From Mesocentrotus franciscanus (lineage: Eukaryota; Echinodermata; Echinoidea; Camarodonta; Strongylocentrotidae): a DNA stretch of 64,000 nucleotides. The notes under the pieces were generated by a model. The model did not search any database. It was not told where the DNA came from and worked only from the letters and a program-made list of their open reading frames with translations. Each line of letters begins with the position of its first letter. Positions within the stretch are counted from its first letter, which is position 1. This document shows positions 11,816-23,382 of this stretch, piece by piece. The stretch spans positions 10,886,992 through 10,950,991 of the forward strand of contig CP137679.1 of assembly GCA_037976565.1 (NCBI GenBank), in the 5' to 3' direction. The position numbers were made by a program, and so were the translations under genes.

Positions 11816-13465
11816 CTAAATGGGATCAAGGTCACAGGGTTCAAAGGTCAAAGGTCGATGGCCTTTGTGGCAGAAGTTCCCTGGTAACAGAGATGTGTGA
11901 TGCAAGCTGAACTTGGCCTGTGCAGAATAGATATACAGAGAAATGTATGAGGCTAATAACATGGAAGTGTATTTACATCAATGGTTTGCGTAATTGTATA
12001 ATATAGTTATTTTGATAATAAGCGTCACTTAGGATATATCACATTTAAATAATGTTCTGCTCTTTACTTTTGGGTTGTACATCATGCAGTGCACACAAGC
12101 ATAGGGAATCATGCATTGTCTAAACATTACCTATAAACAGCAAATATCATGCAAAAGAAAATTATAATCCTCCTACATTACAATGCATTACTTTTGTGCA
12201 AATTAATTATAATTCATCTTTTCTTCTTCTTCTTCTTCTTCCTCTTCTTTTTGTATAAACACAAGCTCCTCGGAAAACAAAATTTTAAACTTTGCAAGCT
12301 TTCAATTTACAAAGTTTTCAGCTGGTACAGAAAGTGTTGGACATGAAAATTTGGAAGAAGATATTTTAGACTGTGCCATACCAATTATAATAATGCACTC
12401 AATCTCCATATGAAGTTACATAATGTTCAAACCAATATACCTGCATATAATTTATCCATATTCTTCATTGAGGTACGTATTGCAAGAAAAACAAAATCTG
12501 TTATTTAAACATCTTGATATTGATAGACTGATACGTGACTCCAACAGCTCACTCCAATATATTGCTAGTGTAATAAAACCAACTTGAATGTGCTCTGCTG
12601 AACATGAATGATAAACATGTTATTCCCATCAAAACATAATATCCAGCCTTTCCTCACCACCTCCCTGCATGCTTTCCCTAAATCAACACACGAAAAACCC
12701 TCCTCAAGATGAACCTTCCTGTTGTTAGACACAATGAAAAGAACAAATATCACTCACTGTTAGTTAGTCCATTCCTGGCTCATACAAAACGCTCCATATT
12801 CCCAACACTTGCACAGCAACTCTCCGGTTCAAGCAAAGAAAAAGAGTGTGACTCTAATCATGAGTCCCTCCCTCTACATTTGTATTGTCCCATGTAGAAA
12901 CCTTGCATGTGCGCCGACAGGCTGCTGAGCAAATTTTCAGTACAACTTCACATTAAAAAAAAAAGGAAAGAAAAAACCGATGGCACACTAAACAGTTCCA
13001 CCCATGTCCTCATCACAATGCCGAAGGCAAATCTGTGTGAACTTGAACAAAAGATTAAACCTTATCCCTAACATAGAGGGGAAGAGCTAGGAGCCCAATG
13101 GGTGCAATGTTCACTCATAAGTCTTTCCTTTATCCTACACAGATTATTATTTCTAGTCCTTGTTTCTTAATAATTTCGTGCTCCACTGGTCATTATTTGT
13201 CAGCGATATATGAGAGATGTGAAGCACAGTCTTTGTTGATCTACGTTTTGTGCATGATTATAAAGGCCCTGGGGGCACAGATTTGAACAATGTTAAAGTT
13301 CTTGTTCATCACAAACACCAAGATACAAATTTGCTCTGTGTAAATACAACACGGGTAGAACAGAGAGGAATAAATAGAAACTGAAAGGCATAATTTATGT
13401 AGATGAAAAACATTTGCTGAAATTATGTGACTAAAGTAATGCTCACATTTTAAAAGAGTGAAACT
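11816..13465. other. probable upstream intron of the minus-strand gene; no gene identified
   Basis: AT-rich DNA with a (TTC)n run at 12218-12250. A minus-strand frame at 12565-12753 has an acceptor-like AACAACAG before it, but its possible donors do not leave the phase needed to join 11815, so it is not called. Confidence 0.35.
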
Positions 13466-13726
13466 TAGACCCCGTTCTCACTCACTTTGAAAGTGATCTT
13501 AGTTAGACCGCTCCAGAGGAACGGGTCTTGAGGAACAGTTTGCGAGGGTTCACACTCCGTCTAATAAGACCCGTTCCTCAAGACCACCTCCTGAGGTGGT
13601 CTTCTGGAGCGGTCCAGAAGTCCACTTCCTGGACCACTTTGACCGTTCTCACTCACCTAAGAACCGCTCCTGAGGAACGGGTCTTAGTTAGACCGCTCCA
13701 ACGAAGTGAATGAGAACGGGGTCTTA
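13466..13726. mobile_element. hairpin MITE, GACCCCGTTCTCACTCAC termini
   Basis: Both ends carry the same inverted sequence (left GACCCCGTTCTCACTCAC, right inverse of GTGAATGAGAACGGGGTC). The inside is a series of nested inverted repeats around AGACCGCTCC and GAGGAACGGGTCTT. It is markedly GC-richer than the flanks. A fragment of one end recurs at 35905-35942. Its open frame (13528-13713) is incidental. Confidence 0.8.
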
Positions 13727-13921
13727 GGGAAAGAGAAACACTTCTTCTACAAGAACCGAGTTTCCATGTAAAGATTATTCATCCCAAGGGCAGCTGGAGA
13801 TTGGGGGCACAGTTCCATTATCAGATTTTTTTAAAGGTGCCATTTGAGATACTCAAGAAGACTAGGAGGGAGACAGTGAGGCACATATTATTATTATTTT
13901 TTTATTTTTTGTGTGCATACT

Positions 13922-14419
13922 TTAAAGGAAATCCAACCCTATAAACAGCTAACAACTCTAATAGAAAGCAGAAAAATAAGAGAAGCAGACTGATGACAGT
14001 TCGAACGAAATCGGACAAAAATAGGAAAGTCATGAATCTTTTACAGTTGTAATCACTGCTCATATGGGGAACTTCAAATTTAATTGGTGAGGTCAATAGC
14101 AGTGATGTAGTGGCAGAAAACTTTCCCCTTTGGTCCAACACACAAAATTACTCAAATGTAATTTTTCCCAAAAAATTTTGAGAAAAACAGAAATTGATAT
14201 TTTTGTACATGACAAACAGGAGAGTTGTCCATGACTATGTAACGATCCACTGACAAAATTGACAATTTGAGTTTTGCGTACCTGTAGTGATCTCATAATT
14301 CAAACATTTATAACTTTCTTATTATTTATCTGATTTATTTCAAACTTCAAACGCCATTCTGTTTCTTTTATTTTTCTGCTTTCATACAAATGAACTTAAC
14401 ACAAGGGTTGGATTGCCAT
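13922..14419 (+). mobile_element. MITE family C, copy 1 (right end lost)
   Basis: Starts TTAAAGGAAATCCAACCC. Internal landmarks such as GAAATCGGACAAAAAT and TTCCAACACACAAAAT-like segments are shared with 30570-31156 and 59236-59827. The right end reads GGGTTGGATTGCC but then departs from the expected CTTTAA. The two minus-strand frames inside are not genes. Confidence 0.8.
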
Positions 14420-16000
14420 AGTGAGGTTTGGAAAGGGGTACAAGCCATGATGGTTGTGCACCATCCCCTTAATTAACCACTGCTCCGTTTTACTAACCTC
14501 TTTGTGGCTTTCCTTGAACTAGTATTTATTAGTGAATACAAGAATTTGCAATCCTAGTCACACAAAGAATACTACAAGAAACACTCAAGTCCAATGTACC
14601 CAGGGGTACTATACTGTATTTAAATGGCTACCTGTTTGCAAGAAATTTCTTGCACACCAGTAGAGCACCAAAATAGCAGATTAATATGAAATGTGATCAT
14701 AATAAAATGAATAACTGAAATTAAAGATGGACAGCTATGCCTCAGCACAGCCCCAACGTGTAAGCCTATCAGAAAACTGACTTTAATTAGCATAATTTAG
14801 TTCCGAAGGGGTCAATATATATCTGCACACAATGAGGGGGGATTCTACACTATAAATATGCATAGATCAATTTGATTATGCAACAGTCAATCAAATTAGT
14901 AGCCATAGTTTACAGATCAATACAAATTTGCAGAGTGGACTCGGAATAAACAGAAGCTCTGGGGTCAGTGGAATGTCAGGAGTACAAGAATTTACTCCCA
15001 AATAAACCCAAGCAAAAAGTTCACATTAGTGTTTCTCCAGATTCCAGTTTCTCCCTACCCTTAGTTGAACATTAGTCTGTCCCCCAGACAGAACTAGTGT
15101 TCTAATCTATCAAACAGTCAAGTCTGCCAAAATATATGAAGGTACTCTTTTTCTGCATTTTGAAGCCTAGCTTGCATGCACATGCATATATCAAAGTCTA
15201 TTTTCCATTTTTGTAATGATTTGGGTAAATACACTCACATTCTTTTGAAGCGGACATGTATGTTTGACTGCTTGTATCAGCAAATTTTAGGCCAAGTAAA
15301 AAATAAAAAGATTCCCTGTTTTATCATCTAGATTTTTTAATTTGAGGAGAGGGTTCCATATCTTTTGATATTTGATATATTTCCTGCATCTCAAAATGCT
15401 ATGGAAACTCTCCTGTATCCCAAATCAGACACCATTTCCCATTCCTTATAGAGAGCAAACACAAATTAGCAGCTATAGTACATAAAGTGTTAGCCTTTCA
15501 TAGTCTTTTCCCCCTATATTTAACTAAGAGCTCCATTGAACGCTCTTTGAACCAATGGATCCACCGAAGAGATAATGCAAAGCAAACAGGACAGTGTCTG
15601 TAGAATCAACATTAGTTCCCTACCCAACATTCTACCTGATATCCATTGTTTAAACTCTTAATAATTGGTCAATTGTGCATTTACTAATTTTTCATAAATC
15701 ATTAAACCTATAAATAAATTTGAATTGCTTTACTTCAAACTATTACCAGTATATAAATTCTTTACAACTCAAGGGGGAAAACAAATAGTTTCATTACTGC
15801 TTGATTTTTTTTTTTTTTTTTTTTTGGGGGGCTTTTCAAAAGTATCTATGCATGCTATCTAAATTGCCATTCTACAGTTTGAAGGGTGCTTTATTTGGCA
15901 GTGGCTGGATGAGTGATAGATGGAGGGGAAAAGAAATGACTGACAGCTTGAAAGCAGGGCATAGGTAGGTGACTCATGGTTCGCATGAACACAGCTTTCC
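14420..16000. other. no gene identified
   Basis: AT-rich DNA with a poly(T) then poly(G) run at about 15807-15832. Nothing recognisable otherwise. Confidence 0.35.
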
Positions 16001-16013
16001 CTGAATAGACACA

Positions 16014-16312
16014 GTAGGCCTGTCCTCATCAGCTGCAGGAGTTGGCCAAATAGCCCGCTTTTTCTGATTCGGGAAATTAGCCCGAAGTTACAAATCGCAT
16101 CCTCCTCAAGAAATTTGCTTGGTGTTCGCACATAGTGTGAGTCTTCGGGCTGGTGAAGACGGACCGGACAAAAAGCGGGCTATTTTGCAAACTAGCCCAA
16201 GATATCTTGGGAAGATTTCCCGAGCAAATAGCCCGCTATTTCGTGATCAGGCTAATTTCCCGAATCAGAAATAGCGGGCTATTTAGCAAACTCGAGCTGA
16301 TGAAGTCAACCT
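16014..16312. mobile_element. hairpin element with AAATAGCCCGCT inverted repeats
   Basis: The left arm (CCTCATCAGCT, AAATAGCCCGCTTT, CTGATTCGGGAAATTAGCC) is mirrored on the right by GGCTAATTTCCCGAATCAG, AGCGGGCTATTT and AGCTGATGAAG. Additional inner copies of AAATAGCCCGC lie near 16175 and 16228. The two overlapping frames across it (minus 15859-16131, plus 16153-16482) are by-products. Confidence 0.75.
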
Positions 16313-16849
16313 ATTGGTTGGTTTGTGCTAATTGTGAACACATAAAGGACATAAAAAATGATATCATTGAAAATTTGTCTCACAGAGATAATTTGCAATA
16401 TAACTGTGTCATCTTAGAAGTCCCATATACATGTGGAGTTTTGAAGAAATTATGTCAGCCTACAAGTAACATGAATGTATGATCTCTTTGAAAGGCAATC
16501 CAACCTTTATAATTGGTTGATTTGTAAGTTTTCTTCAAAAAACAATGAGAAGGAGAAACTGGGCTAAAAAAAAAATCTAACTTGTATTTCAACTCCTACA
16601 CAGACTTAAAGGTTAGATACAATTTTGAATGCTGTCTGAATGTCCCTTAGCATCTTCAAACTTACATGTCAATATGCATCCATTAGCTACGATGCACCTG
16701 TCCCAAAACTAAATATAAAATATAAAATGAGGCCCAAATTTTTGCTCGCCCACTTGGAAATAATTATAATTTCATTGAATACCCTTTTAACTAATCTTTC
16801 AGGTACAGTAATATCACATAAAAATAAAAGCATGGAAAAGAGTAATATG

Positions 16850-17492
16850 CATCACCCAGTTTATTGCCGTTTGGTCTACAAGCAGTTTATCTCCTACCCA
16901 TTGGTCTATACCCATATGGTCTACACCTAGCCTGTCTACTTGCCACATGATCTAATAATCATTTTTCTACTAATCATTTGGTCTATTCCTCATATAGTCT
17001 AATTTCCAGTCAGTCCAATACCCAGTTTGTCTAATACCCATTTTGTCTACTATCCATATGGTCTAATAATCATTTAATCATAAATAATAATAATAATAAT
17101 AATGGTGGCTTCTTATATAGCGCACATGTCCGTCACGTTGTGACGCTCCTGGCGCTGCCCCGATTATTACCCTGGCTTTAGCAAGGCAGCCATTACGGCG
17201 CTCTATGGATAGTTGACAAAATGGGCATTAGACCAAAATGGGCATTAGACAACTGGAAATTAAAATAACTGGTTATTATACTAAATGAACAATAGACCAA
17301 ATGGGTAAAAGACTTATTGGAGATTAGACCAAATGGCTATTAGCCTAAATGGTCATTAGAACAAATGATAAAGAGATTGAATGACTATTGGACCATGTAG
17401 ATAGTAGACGGGCTGGGAATAGAGTTTAGACTAATTGGGTAGTGGACGAACTGGTTGTAGACCAAACGGCAATTCACCTACGGTATCACCCT
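16850..17492. mobile_element. foldback element with degenerate ~20-bp tandem units (TTTGGTCTA arms)
   Basis: The left arm (16850-17080) is a run of degenerate units of the type CCATTTGGTCTAATA. The right arm (17207-17492) is the same in inverse orientation (TATTAGACCAAATGG). The outermost parts also mirror each other: TTGCCGTTTGGTCTACAA at 16864 against TTGTAGACCAAACGGCAA at 17455. No coding sequence is present. A truncated SINE sits exactly at the centre. The arrangement matches foldback/TU-type transposons. Confidence 0.82.
17083..17206 (-). mobile_element. 3' fragment of SINE family 1 inside a foldback element
   Basis: An (AAT)n tail is followed by ATGGTGGCTTCTTATATAGC, CACATGTCCGTCACGTTGTG and GATTATTACCCTGGC, nearly identical to 6940-7060. 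The tRNA-derived head is missing, so it is a 5'-truncated copy or its head was deleted. Confidence 0.85.
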
Positions 17493-18146
17493 ACTCCCCC
17501 CCCCCCAACCAAGAGACTTGGATTTTCTTGTAGAAGTACATGTACATGGGCTGGATCACCATTCATTGGCTCGAATGTTTGGCCTGCCACCTCTCCTGAT
17601 GCCAAGGTCCAAATTCACCAGGCTGATTTGGACACTATGTCCTCGCATAGACTCTGTCTAGATTGTTGCGAACTTGCGAAGTAAATTTAAAAGGTCCCAA
17701 AATGCAAGTCTGGTTCCCCCAAGTCAAGTGTGGACCCCTGCCTTATGTCTAACCATTCAAACAAGCATTATTCAGTCATCAACAGGGTCAAGCACAGACG
17801 ATTGAGATTATAATGGACCGGATCCAACTCCAGTTTCACCAAATTAGCAATGAAGGCTGGGCACGGGGGCAAATCTGCCCCCCTCCCCCACCGGCTTCCA
17901 ACCAGTTTCCAATCGAGAAAAAACACCCCCCAAAACGCTGACTTTTTACTATTTATGGCAGGGTATGTGAAACCTCTGCATGGCCGCAGCAATGCAACGT
18001 CACAAAATGGTGACAGGAAGAACAGTATACAATGGGCAAGACGCAGATGAAGAGGAGAGACTGGGTTAACTATACATACAGCTATCTCCTCATAGAAAGC
18101 CTAAAAGAGCACATCTGAACATAGACAGATATAACCATCTGAACAT
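17493..18146. other. no gene identified
   Basis: C-run at 17497-17507. Open frames (plus 17442-17684, plus 17850-18050, minus 17768-17992) show no recognisable domain. CATCTGAACATAGACAGATA is duplicated in tandem at 18113 and 18137. Confidence 0.35.
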
Positions 18147-18547
18147 AGACAGATATAACCATCTGGTATGGGGAATTATTTAATAAGACTGACACTTGTC
18201 AACCTTCCCCATACACTAAGGGTAACCCTTGGCCTTGCTACACACACGAGAAGGGATTAACTAGCAGATTTTCACCGGATATTCTGCAAAAAAATTGCCA
18301 TCGGTTCTTCTTTATTGAGACTTCACAGTTTCATTTTTTTTAATGATGATTGGAAAGAAAATAGATCTTATTTGCATATATACTATAAAAATAACATTGA
18401 AAATCATTGTAAAACTTAAAAATATAAGGACTTACTTTCAAGTTTCAGCTAATATGTCCATTTTTTTGAAGCTACACGATGAGATCGGCAATCACGCACA
18501 ATCTGAATTGCTTAACCTTCCCTCAATATTAAACATGTACGATGCAA

Positions 18548-18672
18548 TTCAGCCTCTGTATAGAGGTGGTCAGTGGAGCCAGAGGTAGACCGAAAGCTTC
18601 AGTCTCTGATATCGACGGTTGTTCCGCTGAGATTGCATCTGCTCCTCTGACCGCCTCTATACATAGACTGAA
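18548..18672. mobile_element. short hairpin MITE
   Basis: The left arm TTCAGCCTCTGTATAGAGG + GGTCAG is mirrored by CTGACCGCCTCTATACATAG + ACTGAA. About 125 bp, GC-richer than its surroundings, nested in the larger inverted-repeat element. Confidence 0.65.
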
Positions 18673-18897
18673 GTACGTCAATGGGGTAGTGTGGGGAACG
18701 AATGGTTCAGTTCGGCCGGACCACGATGAATGAGATATGCAACGAGTTTTTCACTCTTTACGTCTTCATATATATATCCACTTTGGCTGCAATTTTACAC
18801 TGAATCTTATTAAAAATTAAAAATAACACAGAAATATCTACTTTGACTTACGATAGCTTGCTCATTTACATCCTATATTAATGATTAATCCGAGAAA

Positions 18898-19305
18898 CAG
18901 AGATGCCAACCTCTTGACACAAAAAAACAGACTGAACATCCTAAAAAATCAGATTTTGGAGAGAAAAATCAGATTTTCACGAAAACTCGACACAACCACT
19001 GGCCTGTTGGCCCCGGGCCAGTAAAATTTCGGAAAGATGTTTTACTGGCAAGAACGGTCAAGTAAAATGTTTGCTCTTTCATTAAAATTTAATTCGAAAA
19101 TTGTAAAGCAAAGTTTTGCTGGGGTTCCGGGGGTTTAATTGTACATGTTTCTATGCAATTCCGCGGTTTTTATGGGTTTTTATGGGTTTTTTATCTTGAA
19201 AAAAAAAAAAAAAAAAATTGTATTTCAAGAGGTGATATCGTATTATCGTATTTCACTCTTTATATCGTACTAAATACGATTTAATCGTACTGGTTGGCAT
19301 CTCTG
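18898..19305. mobile_element. hAT-like non-autonomous element, 408 bp
   Basis: The ends are perfect 14-bp inverse copies apart from the immediate tip: CAGAGATGCCAACC on the left, GGTTGGCATCTCTG on the right. A direct repeat GAGAAA flanks both sides (18892-18897 and 19306-19311), as expected of a target-site duplication. The CAGAG-type tip resembles hAT elements, although a 6-bp duplication is shorter than the usual 8. There is no coding sequence inside. Confidence 0.72.
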
Positions 19306-19887
19306 GAGAAAGTCTTGTAGTCAACAAGATTTGTTGTCAGCCATCTTGGTTTAAGTTGATGAATATTCATTTTTTCTTTTCGAACGTCCAATAGCTACGT
19401 ATGAGTCAGCCCGGCTTGAGCCGGTGATGTTTGAATATTCATAAGCCCAATATCAAACACGTGCTCTGATTGGCCATTGGGCTTGTTTTGGTCGGTTGAC
19501 CCGGAAATATATCGGGCGGGTCATGTCATAGATTACCAGTTCGAATGCATGAACGTACCGTTTCCTTGGTTCTGAGATAAAAATTGGATAACTCATATAT
19601 GTAAGTCCGTAAATTTTGCATTTAGAAATAAGTCATAAAAAATTGATAACTGTACATAGGAGAAAAATAGACATAGTATTTTTGTATCTGATTTATAAAT
19701 CAGAAAATTAGATCTAAATAACGAAAATCGTGGGAGAAAGTTTCGGGTAAAAGTGGGTCACAATCGGCTCAATCTCTCCCCGTGGTGCGAGGCGTACGGG
19801 GTACCGTCTGTGTATGGGGAATGTCAACAAATGTCAGTTTTATTAAAGAATGACCCATACCAGACGGTTATTTCTGTCTAATTAAGC

Positions 19888-20095
19888 CAGAGGTAGCTTG
19901 CTCATTTCCATCAATTTCATTTGAATAACACTGACCATGCTGTTTCAGTATATTTTGCAAACAATAACCAACCATCAAAATCAAAACAATAAAAAAAAGA
20001 GGTAGCTTGCTCATTTCCATCAAATTCATTTGAATAACACTGACCATGCTGTTTCAGTATTTTGCAAACAATAATCATCAAAATCAAAACAATAA
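19888..20095. repeat. tandem duplication, ~105-bp unit x2
   Basis: Unit 1 (19888-19998) and unit 2 (19999-20095) share GAGGTAGCTTGCTCATTTCC and CACTGACCATGCTGTTTCAG. A diverged trace (TAGCTTGCTCATTTACATC) lies at 18854. Confidence 0.8.
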
Positions 20096-20811
20096 CAATT
20101 TACAAATTATGTAGAGATGAGGAAATCCATCTCCCTACCACTCCACCACCACCCCACACACACACACACACACCCTCCGCTAGCCGCTCCCTCAACCCAA
20201 CCCATCTATGCCAATGATGTGGATCATCCTCATGATCCTGTGTGTGTGTGAGTCTGGGTGCCCCTCCTGACATGAGTAATTACTGACGACAAGGTCTAAA
20301 AATTAAACTTAATATTTATTATAACTCAACTGGAGAGTACGTTGTCGTTGAGTGATACAGTAGTCAGTACTGATAGATACGACCCTGGCCTGGTTCTCAC
20401 CTCAAATTTCTATTTCCGTCACCTTTGAATCGAATCCACAGTATTTTCACAAGTGTTTTCCCTTCTTGTCTGGAAAACTGTTAACAATTCGGCGTACACT
20501 GAGAGATTTTTGGGTAGCTTACAGACAGTGATGTTCACAAGCGCTCACAAGTGACATTTAGACTTTGCCGACGAGAAGCTTAGGGATCGGAACAACCGCA
20601 CCCGAGGTTGCAGGCGTAAAGATGCACATGTATCTGTCCTGACATGGCTTGACCCACCGCTGGCGAGCATCATCCATACATCGCCATACAGAACGACGCA
20701 GCAGCTTCTTCTAGCAGACACCTGTGAGAATATAAAAACAGCGAAATTCGGCGTAGATGGCAGCATAAAAAACAACCCATAGCGTATTTAGAGAGATAGT
20801 TATGGCACGCC
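20096..20811. other. no gene called; CpG-containing DNA with (CA)n
   Basis: (CA)n at 20152-20174 and (TG)n at 20239-20250. The minus frame 20545-20775 contains a good acceptor-like TATTCTCACAG but no confirmable coding identity. GC content is a little above average, so a promoter or 5' UTR is conceivable. Confidence 0.3.
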
Positions 20812-21190
20812 TAAAGATAAAGACCAGTTCTGGTCATGCGATTGCATTGTGAAAGTAACGTTGTGGAATCGATCAGAAAAGGTTGATCATCTAGCATATA
20901 AGTATTGGTGTGTACTACAAGGTTCTGGAATCATCAAAATGATAAGAAATTTGGCCCAGTCTTGGTAAAGTTACAAGCACTGTACACAGAAAGATGTATA
21001 TGGGACTACGCGACCACGTGCGCGATATCTAGGCCTAGGCCTATTTGGTCCCAATAGATATAATTTACCAAAAATATCAATTAGTAGGCGGTTTCCCGGC
21101 AAAATTTGTATCATCACGTATTAGTCAAAACATATTCTTTCACATGATTGGTATAATGAGAGCTTCCATTTCATTTTTTGAGAGAGGGGC
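20812..21190 (+). mobile_element. MITE family A, copy 2 (right end replaced)
   Basis: Matches 3415-3796 from TAAAGATAAAGACCAG up to the GAGAGGGG-type run, then gives way to unrelated G/C-rich DNA (GCAGGCGGCCCCCAAAAAGG). The left TTAA is mutated to CTAA. Confidence 0.78.
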
Positions 21191-21309
21191 AGGCGGCCCC
21201 CAAAAAGGAAGCGGGCCCGGGGACGCTAAACATGAATATTTTTTTATATGGCCTAACCATCATTAAAAAATAAGTTCTGTACAATATTGTCTAAACTGTA
21301 ATAACTGTT

Positions 21310-21545
21310 AACGGTACTACGTCCCTTTTGCAGCCAACATCAAATTCTGTAGAACTTTGCAGGAATTATGAGTATGTCATGTACGGTCCTATATATCTGT
21401 GAAATTTAAACGTTAGCAGTGTCCTTATATTCAAATTATGCAAGGAAACCCGTTTACTTGCTAGACTTCACTGTCAGACACTATTAAGTGACTGACTTTT
21501 TTCATCTTTGGTAATAACGTACATAAAATGAGCTGTAAAGGGTAT
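21310..21545 (+). repeat. dispersed repeat, copy 1
   Basis: About 230 bp almost identical to 38085-38315. Shared landmarks are CCTTTTGCAGCCAACATCAA, TATGCAAGGAAACCCGTTTA and CTTCACTGTCAGACACTATT. No terminal structure or coding seen, so class unknown. Confidence 0.8.
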
Positions 21546-21769
21546 AATAGGCCTACATATGAGCATTTGTCTACATCAATAACCCACTTCTTGTAATGGC
21601 CAAAATTAAACTGAATGAATGTGCGCAGCATAAAACGTACGACCACTGGTACAATGGTATGAAAAATCAGACTACTTACTGGCTCTATAGCTCTAGCTAA
21701 GTCGATTCGACAACTAATATAGTCCAGGCTAGAGAGCAAGGAACCTTGTTTTGTTATATATACAATGTT

Positions 21770-22370
21770 TTTTGATGGTTTCTTGTCAATTCGAGGGTGC
21801 TGATTCCAAATCCGATGAGTGCCAGACGCGAAACCTTGAGCATTTTTCGTAAAATGCGAAAATTCAAAATGGCCGCCAAAATGGCCGCCAAATCATGAAA
21901 ACTCTTATTCTATGGCCATTTAACAGGTTTTTAATGTTTTCTTGTCAATTCGAGGGTGCTGATTCCAAATCCGACAAGTATTATTCGCGAAACCTTGAGA
22001 ATTTAGCGTAAAATGCGAAAATTCAAAATGGCCGCCAAAATGGCCGCCAAATCATGAAAACGCTTATTCTATGGCCATTTAACAGGTTATGTGATGTTTT
22101 CTTGTCAATTCGAGGGTGCTGATTCCAAATCTGATGAGTGCCAGACGCAAAACCTTGAGCATTTAACGCAAAATACGAAAATTCAAAATGGCCGCCAAAT
22201 TATGAAAACGTTTATTCTATGGACATTTATCATGTTGCTTGATGGTTTTTTGGCAAATCGAGGGCGCTGATTCCAAACCCGATGATTGCAGATGCTAACT
22301 TTGAGCATTTGATGCGGAAATGTAAAGAAGAAAAACAAAAATGGCTGCCAAAACAGGATTCTTTGTTCCT
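21770..22370 (+). repeat. left arm of foldback element 1 (~3.7 units of ~160 bp)
   Basis: The segment TTGTCAATTCGAGGGTGCTG starts at about 21784, 21942 and 22102, and in diverged form near 22253. Each unit ends with one or two copies of AAAATGGCCGCCA. Divergence increases toward the centre of the element. Confidence 0.9.
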
Positions 22371-23150
22371 ATATCTCTCTACATCACTTATTAGTATACA
22401 GTTTCTTAATTCTTATCATCATACTGCACAAATTGTTTACCTTTAGCTCAATTATCTGCAAACAAAGAAACTTTCCTTTATTCGTTTGATTTTTTCCTGT
22501 CCAATTATAATTGAAATGGCCGACATACCCCACATATGTACAATAATGTATGCCAACTGTATGCATAGATATAGTATACTGAGTGTGTGCTTTATTTAGA
22601 GGTTACTCACAACAGTTTAGATACAATACTAGATTCCCAAGGTTAGTCTTAATGTGGGTAGCTTAATAATAATAATAATATTCAGTTCTTGTATAAGGCA
22701 TAATACGTTATGAAATAACGTCTCTATGAACTTCCAAAGAGCTTTTGAAATGATTACCCATTGTGAGCTTTGGATGGCTTATTATTAAAGGGTCAACAAT
22801 TTTGATTTAGCTATAATGACAGAAATCTAGTGCTTCAACTACAGTATACTGGAAAAGGTGAGTGATATTAACAGCAAATTGTATCTATCCGAGTGGTCCA
22901 ATTACTCCAATACATCAGTTGTGTTGCTTTAACACCTGCGTTTTTTGCAGTGGATACCGGTACAGTGAACCCAGCAGGCTAGCTAGAAACAACAACTTAA
23001 AGTATACTTTGTGTAATTGGAAAGTTATATATTAATAAAATAATGAATAAATTAATATATAGATGATATGTATTCATTGTAAACCATATCTTTGTCCATT
23101 CAATTTATAGCCATTCATTTACTACAATAATTATTTAAGTCGTTTTAGTC

Positions 23151-23346
23151 TTAAAGCCCCTCTGCACTAGTTTGGCCAGGAGGGATTAGCGGGATTAGCG
23201 TGGTCACCGACAGGTGGTTATCTCATCAACTCAGCTCTCAATTAACATAAGAAAAAGAGGATCATGGGGGACCAACGGGCACTGCTTAGGCATTGTTTTC
23301 TATATAGAAGGAGCAAGTAGCTACAAGTAGTACGGTGGGGCTTTAA
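23151..23346 (+). mobile_element. MITE family B, copy 1
   Basis: 196 bp with ends TTAAAGCCCCTCTGCACTAG and the inverse-type GTACGGTGGGGCTTTAA. A second copy lies at 39987-40173 in the other orientation. It is inserted in the interior of foldback element 1, just beyond the 3' end of its pseudogene. Confidence 0.85.
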
Positions 23347-23382
23347 CACCTCTATAATAACAGTGCCGAACAATGTCAAATC

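Larger units (their letters stand above)
18147..19880. mobile_element. ~1.7-kb element with ~75-bp terminal inverted repeats
   Basis: The left end (18147-18222) contains AGACAGATATAACCATCTGG, GTATGGGG and CTTGTCAACCTTCCCCATAC. The right end (19804-19879) is its inverse, with GTGTATGGGGAATGTCAACA, CCCATACCAGACGG and TTATTTCTGTCT. The interior holds no intact gene but carries a short hairpin and a hAT-like element inserted later. It is probably a non-autonomous DNA transposon, superfamily unknown. Confidence 0.62.

Noticed and set aside
12565..12753. Possible further exon of the minus-strand gene
   Set aside because: Its available donors leave phase 0 while the exon at 11815 needs two leading bases; coding character is weak.
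20545..20775. Minus-strand frame with a good acceptor-like TATTCTCACAG inside
   Set aside because: Coding identity and a partner exon in phase could not be found; kept only as a possible promoter/5' UTR region.
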